Of a DNA stretch of 12,248 nt, positions 6,401 through 12,248 are shown piece by piece; the first letter of the stretch is position 1, and each line of letters opens with the position of its first letter. Under the pieces are notes generated by a model. The model ran no database searches and was not told the origin of the DNA. It saw only the letters and a list, made by a program, of their open reading frames with translations. This DNA comes from Finegoldia magna. GTDB taxonomy: Bacteria; Bacillota; Clostridia; Tissierellales; Peptoniphilaceae. The position numbers and the translations under genes were made by a program. Where the stretch lies: NCBI RefSeq assembly GCF_018371055.1, contig NZ_JAGYZD010000030.1:1-12248 (forward strand), given 5' to 3'.

Positions 6401-7597
6401 ATGAAAAAAAAGAGAGTATTAGTATTGGGAGCTTCAATTTTGCAAAAACCTTTAATTGACAAGGTTATTGAAGACGGATATTATTTAGGAATAGTTGATT
6501 ATAATGAAAATGCAGTCTGTGTTGAACAAGCGGACGAGTTTTTTTGTGTTAGCACGACTGATGAAAAAGGTGTATATGAAGTTGCGAAAAAATTCAAGGC
6601 TGATGCAATTGTAACAACCGCTACAGATATGCCGGTTAGATCAATAGCTTATTCATCTGAGAAACTAGGTTTAACTTCAATAAGTTATGAATCCTCTCTT
6701 AAGGCTACCGACAAGGCGCTTATGATTCAGTCCTTTGAAAAAGACGGCGTACCACATCCGTGGTACTTTGTTTTAGAAAAGGAGAATAATTATGATTATA
6801 ATCAATATTCTATAAAGTTTCCATGTGTTATTAAGCCAACAGATAGCTCTGGGAGTAGGGGCGTAAAGCTAGTAGATTCAGTAGACAAACTAAACGATGC
6901 TATTATATACAGTAAGGGTTTTAGCAGAAACGGATCAGTAATTGTTGAAGAGTACTTAGTAGGACAAGAAATCAGTATAGAAGTTATGTGTATTGATGGA
7001 GTTTCAAATATATTAGCAGTTACCAAAAAGGAAACAACGGGTAGTCCGTATTTTGTTGAGCTTGGACATAGTCAACCAGCAAATATTGAACAGAAATTAA
7101 TGGATGAGTTGAGATGCTTAGTAAGTGCTACCTGTGAGTCTATAGGTGTAAAAAATGGGCCGGCTCATATAGAAGTCATGATTACCAAAGAAGGACCTAA
7201 AGTTATAGAAATGGGAGCTAGGATGGGAGGAGACTTCATAACGAGCAATTTAGTACCACTAAGTACAGGAATAGATATGATAGAATTAATGTTAGAAATA
7301 TCACTGAATGAAAAAGTAGTTTTACCAATAAAAAAACAAAAAGGTTCTGCTATTCGTTATTTTAAAATAAATCCAGGAAAGATAAAAAGTATTACAAGGC
7401 TAGACGATGCAAAAAAGCTACCAGGGATAGTAGAAATTGAAATATGTGTAAAAGAAGGAGACAATATTTCAGAAATAAAAAATAGTAGGGATAGAATTGG
7501 TCATGTAATAGCAGAGGGAGATAACGAAATTGAAGCTATTGCAAATGCTGAAAGAGCAATTAAGATGATTAAGATAGAGGTTGAAAATGAACGATAA
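6401..7597 (+). CDS. ATP-grasp carboxylate-amine ligase, L-amino-acid-ligase-like (first copy)
   Basis: This 398-residue cytosolic enzyme should activate a carboxylate as acyl phosphate with ATP and join it to an amine. The N-terminal Rossmann-like part starts VLVLGASILQKPLI. The ATP-grasp fold shows CVIKPTDSSGSRGVKLV (142-158; Lys145 and the glycine-rich loop), hinge VEEYLVGQEISIE (182-194), and metal-binding HIEVM plus VIEMGARMGGDFI (256-280; Glu258, Glu270). The C-terminal domain (about 312-395; SAIRYFKINPGKI, LPGIVEIEICVKEGD, DRIGHVIAEGD) resembles the extra domain of L-amino-acid ligases. The ATG at 6401 has AGAGGG ten bases upstream, and its end overlaps the next gene. In a capsule locus it may build an amino-acid amide for a sugar, or a dipeptide. 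Substrates cannot be read from the sequence; the family call is firm. Confidence 0.88.
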   Translation: MKKKRVLVLGASILQKPLIDKVIEDGYYLGIVDYNENAVCVEQADEFFCVSTTDEKGVYEVAKKFKADAIVTTATDMPVRSIAYSSEKLGLTSISYESSLKATDKALMIQSFEKDGVPHPWYFVLEKENNYDYNQYSIKFPCVIKPTDSSGSRGVKLVDSVDKLNDAIIYSKGFSRNGSVIVEEYLVGQEISIEVMCIDGVSNILAVTKKETTGSPYFVELGHSQPANIEQKLMDELRCLVSATCESIGVKNGPAHIEVMITKEGPKVIEMGARMGGDFITSNLVPLSTGIDMIELMLEISLNEKVVLPIKKQKGSAIRYFKINPGKIKSITRLDDAKKLPGIVEIEICVKEGDNISEIKNSRDRIGHVIAEGDNEIEAIANAERAIKMIKIEVENER

Positions 7598-8840
7598 AAC
7601 TATACTTTTTTTAGGTGCTTCTAATTATTTTCTTGATGCAGCGAAATACGTAAAAGAAAAAGGATATAATTTAATAGCTGTAGACAATCAAGAATTGCCA
7701 AAAGCTGTTGTGAAATCAATCGCAGATGAATCTTATTCGATTAGCACAATAGACATCGAAAGCGTTTACGAACTGTGCATTAATAAGAAGGTAGATGGTA
7801 TATATGCTGGAGCAAGCGAAGTTAACATACCAGTAGCAATTGAATTATGTGAAAGATTAGGCCTACCATACTACACAAATAAGAAACAGTGGGAAATGTC
7901 TACAAATAAAAGAATTTTCAAAGATAAATGTATAGAACACGGAATTAATGTAACAGAGACATTTGATATCGGGGATGACAAGCTAGATGATATGAAGTAC
8001 TATCCTTTAGTTACTAAGCCAGTGGATAACAACGGATCAACTGGAATAAGTATTTGTAAAAACAAAGAACAACTAAAGGCAGGTATCGAAAAGGCGTTAG
8101 ACAATTCGAAATCAAAGAATATTTTAATTGAAAGATATATTCCATCAGATAGCGTAATCATACAATATACAATTCAAGACGGAATAGTAAAATATTGTGG
8201 TATGAGTGACAAGAAATCAAAAAAAATAGAAGAAAACGCAGCGCCTGTTATGGCACTACAAGTATTTCCTTCCATCCATGAGGCAGAATATTTAGAGAGC
8301 ACAAATGCGAAAGCTATAAAAATGATAAAAGATCAGGAAATCGAATATGGTGCTATATGGATTGAATCTTTTTATTATGAAAATAAATTTATTTTCAATG
8401 AGATAGGATTCAGATATGGAGGTTCATTGACTTACTATCCAGTAGAGTATTTTTATGGTATAAATCAGATGAAGATACTTATTAATCATTCGTTATATGG
8501 AAATGGACTATATAAGAATTTTGATGATATTACTGAAGTAAATCACGATAAGAACAAATTATATTCAATTTTACCTATACAAATTAAACCTTGTACTATA
8601 AAACAAATAAGAGGCATAGATAGATTGCGACAAATACAAGGAGTTCATGAATTTGTTCAATCACACTCAATAGGAGATACTATACCAGCTTCAGGGACTA
8701 CACTACAGGTGTTTGGATATTTGCATGTTACGGGCAATACGATTGAGGAAATTAATGATACACTTAAAAAGTCGAAAGATGTACTAGATGTAAGTGACGA
8801 AAATGACGAAAATATGTTGTTTACAATTTGGGAGATATAA
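7587..8840 (+). CDS. ATP-grasp carboxylate-amine ligase (second, divergent copy)
   Basis: This 417-residue protein has the same layout as its upstream neighbour but is strongly diverged. The N-terminal domain opens with ILFLGASNYFLDAAKYV. ATP-grasp motifs are PLVTKPVDNNGSTGISI (140-156; Lys144, glycine loop), the hinge LIERYI (180-185), and metal-binding WIESF and FNEIGFRYGGSL (258-281; Glu260, Glu272). A C-terminal domain (about 325-400) includes LPIQIKPCTIKQI and IQGVHEFVQSHSIGD, like the ligase tail of the first copy. The ATG at 7587 is preferred over the in-frame TTG at 7581 because AGAGG at 7576-7580 ends six bases before it. It overlaps the first copy by 11 bases. Two adjacent ligases suggest two sequential or alternative condensations, or a heteromeric enzyme. 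Substrates are unknown. Confidence 0.85.
   Translation: MNDKTILFLGASNYFLDAAKYVKEKGYNLIAVDNQELPKAVVKSIADESYSISTIDIESVYELCINKKVDGIYAGASEVNIPVAIELCERLGLPYYTNKKQWEMSTNKRIFKDKCIEHGINVTETFDIGDDKLDDMKYYPLVTKPVDNNGSTGISICKNKEQLKAGIEKALDNSKSKNILIERYIPSDSVIIQYTIQDGIVKYCGMSDKKSKKIEENAAPVMALQVFPSIHEAEYLESTNAKAIKMIKDQEIEYGAIWIESFYYENKFIFNEIGFRYGGSLTYYPVEYFYGINQMKILINHSLYGNGLYKNFDDITEVNHDKNKLYSILPIQIKPCTIKQIRGIDRLRQIQGVHEFVQSHSIGDTIPASGTTLQVFGYLHVTGNTIEEINDTLKKSKDVLDVSDENDENMLFTIWEI
8830..8834 (+). promoter_or_regulatory. Ribosome binding site that fixes the dehydrogenase start at 8840
   Basis: GGGAG lies five bases before the ATG at 8840, which overlaps the upstream TAA by one base. The alternative in-frame TTG at 8828 would overlap this site and has no ribosome binding site of its own. 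Confidence 0.75.
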
Positions 8841-9835
8841 TGAAAGACAAATTCCTATATATATCATCTGAAGATATATATTCATTGATAAACGAAAATT
8901 ATGATTATATATTATCAACAGTTCAAGAAGCGTTATTGTTAACTCAATCTGACACTGTAATACAACATGATAAAACATCGCTAATAATAGATGAAAGAAC
9001 TCAGAACAGAATTAACTGCCTTCCTGCTACTATTTTAGATAAAAACATTTCAGGGATAAAATGGATATCAGTTTTTCCATCTAATAAGAAAAAAGAAATA
9101 GATAATGTTGAAGGATTTACTTTGTTGTCTGAAACAGAAACGGGAAAGCTTAAAGCAATATTAAATTCATCATTAGCAACTAGTCTAAGGACTGCAGCTG
9201 TTGGAGCAATTGCTGCTAAGTATTTGGCTAAATCAAATTCAAAGGTTATAGGATTTATTGGTGCAGGTGAAGAAGCTAAAGCTCACTTTAAATTAATAAA
9301 ATGTGTCATTCCAGAAATAAATACATGCTATTTTTCTTCAAGAACAAAAACTAAAATTACAGATTTAATTAATGAGTTAGAGAAGCTTTATCCAGATGTA
9401 AAATTTATTAATTCATCGAATGATTATGAAGAAGCTGCTAGTAATAGCGACATAATAATTACAGCCATTAGTTCCCAAGAGAAGGTCTTGAAGAAAAAAT
9501 GGATAAAAGAAGGAAGCTTGTACATTCATGTTGCAGGACTTGAAGATGAATTTGATGTAGCATTAAGCGCAAATAAGATTATTTGTGATAGTTGGGAATG
9601 TGTAAAACATAGGACGCAGACAATTTCACAGATGTACAAAAAAGGATTATTGAAAGATAGCGATATATATTCTGACCTTGTTGACATAATAAATGGAAGA
9701 AAAAAAGGTAGAGAAAGCAATAATGAATTTATTTACTTCAATTCTGTAGGATTAGCTCTTATAGATGTGTGTCTAGCAAATAGTTTATATGAATTGGCAG
9801 TTGAATACGATAAAGGAAATTGGATTGTAAAATGA
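8840..9835 (+). CDS. Ornithine cyclodeaminase/mu-crystallin family dehydrogenase, SbnB-like
   Basis: This 331-residue NAD-dependent enzyme belongs to a family that includes ornithine cyclodeaminase, alanine dehydrogenase-like enzymes and SbnB. SbnB oxidatively splits N-(1-amino-1-carboxy-2-ethyl)-glutamate to give 2,3-diaminopropionate in staphyloferrin B synthesis. Visible are LPATILDKNISGIKWISVFP (61-80), SLATSLRTAAVGAIAAKYL (111-129; Arg117-Thr118 for carboxylate binding), the nucleotide loop GFIGAGEEA (138-146), SNSDIIITAIS (201-211), HVAGLEDEFD (230-239) and a C-terminal DLVDIINGRKKGR...YFNSVGLALIDVCLA. The closing motif and IKWI segment look more SbnB-like than true cyclodeaminase. No SbnA-type PLP partner is in the window. 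The gene sits between ATP-grasp ligases, so it may make the amino acid they use. Exact reaction uncertain. Confidence 0.85.
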   Translation: MKDKFLYISSEDIYSLINENYDYILSTVQEALLLTQSDTVIQHDKTSLIIDERTQNRINCLPATILDKNISGIKWISVFPSNKKKEIDNVEGFTLLSETETGKLKAILNSSLATSLRTAAVGAIAAKYLAKSNSKVIGFIGAGEEAKAHFKLIKCVIPEINTCYFSSRTKTKITDLINELEKLYPDVKFINSSNDYEEAASNSDIIITAISSQEKVLKKKWIKEGSLYIHVAGLEDEFDVALSANKIICDSWECVKHRTQTISQMYKKGLLKDSDIYSDLVDIINGRKKGRESNNEFIYFNSVGLALIDVCLANSLYELAVEYDKGNWIVK

Positions 9836-10887
9836 AAAAAAATGATAAAACCGACAATCATACTCAGAAAATTACAGGATATAATAGTTCAAGAGGAATT
9901 GAATATATAACTGTTCATTTAAAAAAATATAATTTATTGCAAAAGTACTTTATAGAAGAAAATGTCGGCTTTTTTAAAAAAATTTATATTATTTTAGATT
10001 TTATACGGTGTACACTACGATACGGATGTGGAATAAATGATTATTTTCAATATAAATTTTTCTATAGAAGATCATATGATAGAAAAAAATTTATTGTAGC
10101 TCGTAAATGGAAAAAAATAGTGACTATTTGTAATGGAAAATTAAAAACTAAAGAGTTTGATGATAAGAGCATATTTTACCAAAATTACACTGAATTTCTT
10201 GGGAGAGCTTGGATAGATTTAAGCAAAGCAACATATGATGAGTTTCATGAGTTTGTGGTTAAATTCCCGGTTTCTATGTATAAGGTAAAAGATGGTAGCG
10301 GTGGAAATGGAATAGGAATACTAGATTACGATGCAATATCAGACTTGAAGCAAAAGTATTTGGAATTACGTGCTATGAATGTAATTTTAGAAGAATTAAT
10401 TATACAGAACCAAGAAATGTCAGATTTCAATCCGTCATCAGTAAATACATTAAGAGTTGTTACTATAAATACAGGTAAAACTATTGAAATAATGAACGCT
10501 GTATTTAGGTGTGGAAATGGAAAAGGATGCACAGATAATTTTCATCATTTAGGACTTGCGGCACTAATAGATATAGATACTGGAATAGTATATACACAAG
10601 CAATAGATAAAAAAAATAATAGATATATATTTCACCCAAGATCAAACAAACAAATAGTAGGATTTAAAATTCCATACTGGGAAAATGTGCTTGAAACAGT
10701 CAAAAGAGCTGCTGATGTTAATAAAAATATTAGATATGTAGGTTGGGATATAGCTATAAAAAATGATGGAACTATTTGTATTATTGAAGGTAATAGCGCA
10801 TCAGATCCAGATGTTGTTCAAATGCCTGATCAAATAGGGAAGCTACCATTTTACTCTAAAGTATTAGATAAGTTAGAAAGGAAATAG
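9832..10887 (+). CDS. Sugar-transfer-associated ATP-grasp protein
   Basis: This 351-residue protein belongs to the ATP-grasp group commonly found in capsule and O-antigen loci; no reaction is firmly known to me. The N-terminal 100 residues include a hydrophobic/basic stretch (FFKKIYIILDFIRCTLRYG, 47-65) and DYFQYKFFYRRSYDRKKFI. ATP-grasp parts are SMYKVKDGSGGNGIGIL (148-164; Lys151/Lys153 and glycine loop), VILEELI (184-190), FNPSSVNTLRVVTI (199-212), TDNFHHLGLAALIDIDTG (234-251), and metal-binding GWDIAIKNDGTICIIEGN (304-321). The start is ATG 9832, which overlaps the previous stop as ATGA. The in-frame TTG at 9820 lies too close to the nearest purine run. Translation is probably coupled to the dehydrogenase. 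It is unlike the two ligases upstream, so it probably has its own substrate. It might amidate a sugar carboxylate (inference). Confidence 0.82.
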   Translation: MKKNDKTDNHTQKITGYNSSRGIEYITVHLKKYNLLQKYFIEENVGFFKKIYIILDFIRCTLRYGCGINDYFQYKFFYRRSYDRKKFIVARKWKKIVTICNGKLKTKEFDDKSIFYQNYTEFLGRAWIDLSKATYDEFHEFVVKFPVSMYKVKDGSGGNGIGILDYDAISDLKQKYLELRAMNVILEELIIQNQEMSDFNPSSVNTLRVVTINTGKTIEIMNAVFRCGNGKGCTDNFHHLGLAALIDIDTGIVYTQAIDKKNNRYIFHPRSNKQIVGFKIPYWENVLETVKRAADVNKNIRYVGWDIAIKNDGTICIIEGNSASDPDVVQMPDQIGKLPFYSKVLDKLERK

Positions 10888-10888
10888 A

Positions 10889-12115
10889 ATGACATTAATA
10901 ATAATTTCTGACTTTATGCAGGATGAAATTTATCTAAATGAAGAAGTAAAATATTATGACGAGAAAGATAAAATATTTTTTTTCACAGTAAAAGGCCATG
11001 AATATAGTAATACGCATATAAACATTCCTAGCTATTTCAAAATTGGCAAGTTAGGTATACATTACAATTCAATTATTCATAGGATTACATGTTTAATAAG
11101 AAGTATTTTCAGGAAAGATATGATTAGTGAATTAAAATATATGGTAGAAACGAAAAAATTAACTTTTAATTCTCTAAAACGTCTTTTCTTATTTTCATCT
11201 AAAAGCGAATTGGTATTAAGTAATATAAAAAAAGTATTTGATAAAAATCAAATGTTAAAGACAGAAAATCTTATTTTTTATACATATAGGGTAGGGTTTT
11301 CTAGCTTGGCCTGCTGCCGATTAAAAGATATTTTTCCTAATGCTAAGGTTGTATCTAGATGTCATGCGCAAGATATATTTGAGTTTAGAAATAAGGAAAA
11401 TTATTTGCCATATAGAAGCTATCTATACAGTAGAATTGATGAAATACATTGTATATCAGAAGACGGAATGAGATATCTAGAAAATTATGATGAATTAAAT
11501 AAAAAAACCTTTCTTCATAGACTAGGTACAAAAGAAATAAAACTTAATAACAAAATAAATAATAGAAATTTTGTAATATTAACATGTTCTAGAATTGCTA
11601 GAATTAAGAGAATTCATGTTATAGCAGGTGCTCTTACAAATATAAAAGATGGATACATCAAGTGGGTGCATTATGGAGATGGAGACGAAAAATACTTAGA
11701 AGAAATAAAAGACATTATTAAAAATTGTGGACAAAATATTTCAGTAGATTTTAGGGGATTCTGCGATAATGATAAATATTTGAACATTATCGAAAACGAA
11801 GAATTTTCAGTATTCATTAATGTTAGTGAATCAGAAGGGTTACCTGTTTCTATAATGGAAGCGGAATCTGTAGGTATGCCAGTAATCGCTACAAATGTAG
11901 GTGGCACATCAGAAGCTGTAATTAATGGAGAAAATGGGATACTCTTAGATGCTAATTTAACAGAAGAACAATTAATAGAAGCGATTTTAAAAATCAAGTT
12001 TATGGATTCTAACTTGTATAATACTTATAAATACAATTCAAGAAAAATATGGGAAAAAAAATTTAGAAACTCAGTAAACTATAAGGATTTTATAAATCAT
12101 TTAAAGGAGATTTGA
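10889..12115 (+). CDS. GT4-family (GT-B fold) glycosyltransferase
   Basis: This 408-residue cytosolic or membrane-associated enzyme should add one sugar from a nucleotide donor to the lipid-linked repeat. The C-terminal donor domain is clear: VILTCSRIARIKRIHVI (229-245; Arg235 and Lys240 in the phosphate-binding region), HYGDGDE (261-267), VDFRGFCDNDKYL, and SESEGLPVSIMEAESVGMPVIAT (313-335), whose Glu316 and Glu324 form the E-x7-E motif of retaining GT4 enzymes. VGGTSEAVINGENGILL (337-353) follows. The N-terminal acceptor domain is poorly conserved and includes VVSRCHAQDIFEFR (154-167), the usual acceptor-side SRxHxxD pattern. AAAGGA lies six bases before the ATG at 10889, one base after the previous stop. 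Donor and linkage cannot be told from sequence. Confidence 0.92.
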   Translation: MTLIIISDFMQDEIYLNEEVKYYDEKDKIFFFTVKGHEYSNTHINIPSYFKIGKLGIHYNSIIHRITCLIRSIFRKDMISELKYMVETKKLTFNSLKRLFLFSSKSELVLSNIKKVFDKNQMLKTENLIFYTYRVGFSSLACCRLKDIFPNAKVVSRCHAQDIFEFRNKENYLPYRSYLYSRIDEIHCISEDGMRYLENYDELNKKTFLHRLGTKEIKLNNKINNRNFVILTCSRIARIKRIHVIAGALTNIKDGYIKWVHYGDGDEKYLEEIKDIIKNCGQNISVDFRGFCDNDKYLNIIENEEFSVFINVSESEGLPVSIMEAESVGMPVIATNVGGTSEAVINGENGILLDANLTEEQLIEAILKIKFMDSNLYNTYKYNSRKIWEKKFRNSVNYKDFINHLKEI

Positions 12116-12248
12116 TGAATAATTTATCAGATATAAGTAATAAAAGCAGACAATTTAATGCAAAATACATTATAATATCTATTATTACTCTATTGATATT
12201 TTTTATTATTTCAGTAGTTAGTGAAACTAATACTTTATTTTTTTTAGT
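12115..12248 (+). CDS. Start of a membrane protein, perhaps Wzy polymerase or Wzx flippase (partial)
   Basis: An ATG at 12115 overlaps the upstream TGA by one base and has AAAGGAG (12103-12109) five bases before it. The frame stays open for 44 codons to the window edge. The protein begins with about 17 polar residues (MNNLSDISNKSRQFNAK), then a strongly hydrophobic segment YIIISIITLLIFFIISVV, then SETNTLFFF. One membrane span at the N-terminus after a short cytoplasmic lead fits a polytopic polymerase, flippase or acyltransferase. A Wzy/Wzx pair is expected in a locus with a PglC-like initiator and has not appeared yet. The family cannot be named from this fragment. Confidence 0.75.
   Translation, partial: MNNLSDISNKSRQFNAKYIIISIITLLIFFIISVVSETNTLFFL

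Noticed and set aside
7205..7240. Missing asparagine in the ATP-grasp metal motif (EMGAR in place of the textbook ENPR)
   Set aside because: The same E-x-G-x-R form appears in both ligases, and I recall it as normal for this subfamily, so it is not evidence of inactivity.
11671..11997. Minus-strand open frame of 108 codons inside the glycosyltransferase gene
   Set aside because: Lies opposite the conserved donor domain; serine-rich shadow with no domain.

Overview
The window is one AT-rich, single-strand run of genes from a capsule or exopolysaccharide locus of a low-GC Gram-positive bacterium (Bacillota). Indicators are a separate CpsD-type tyrosine kinase, a PHP-type CpsB phosphatase, an LCP wall-attachment enzyme, strong AGGAG-type ribosome binding sites and AT-rich codon use. 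An anaerobic coccus or clostridial relative (for example a Finegoldia/Peptoniphilus-type organism) is a plausible guess, but the sequence does not prove the genus. All genes lie on the + strand. There are no RNA genes, insertion sequences, CRISPR arrays or convincing terminators, and both ends cut through genes.

Region 1 (1-3402) is the conserved control and export module. It holds the last codons of a CpsC/Wzz chain-length regulator, then CpsD (kinase with a Tyr-Gly repeat tail), CpsB (phosphatase), a small SH3b-domain lipoprotein, and a three-span LCP enzyme that should attach the polymer to the cell wall. Region 2 (3464-4480) is galE, which supplies UDP-galactose and perhaps UDP-GalNAc. 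A 112-base gap follows. It contains an orphan ribosome binding site and may be a junction between conserved and strain-specific DNA.

Region 3 (4593-12248) looks strain-specific. A sugar aminotransferase is followed by a small PglC/EpsL-like phosphoglycosyl transferase that should put the first sugar on the lipid carrier. Next come two L-amino-acid-ligase-like ATP-grasp enzymes, an SbnB/ornithine-cyclodeaminase-like dehydrogenase, and a third ATP-grasp protein of the sugar-transfer-associated type. A GT4 glycosyltransferase and the start of a membrane protein (perhaps polymerase or flippase) complete the window. From 6401 on the genes overlap by 1-11 bases or are 1 base apart, so they are probably translationally coupled.

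The most notable feature is the cassette at 6401-10887: three different ATP-grasp proteins around an amino-acid dehydrogenase inside a capsule locus. My inference is that it makes an unusual amino acid or amide and attaches it to a capsule sugar, possibly the amino sugar made by the upstream aminotransferase. The sequence does not show the chemistry.
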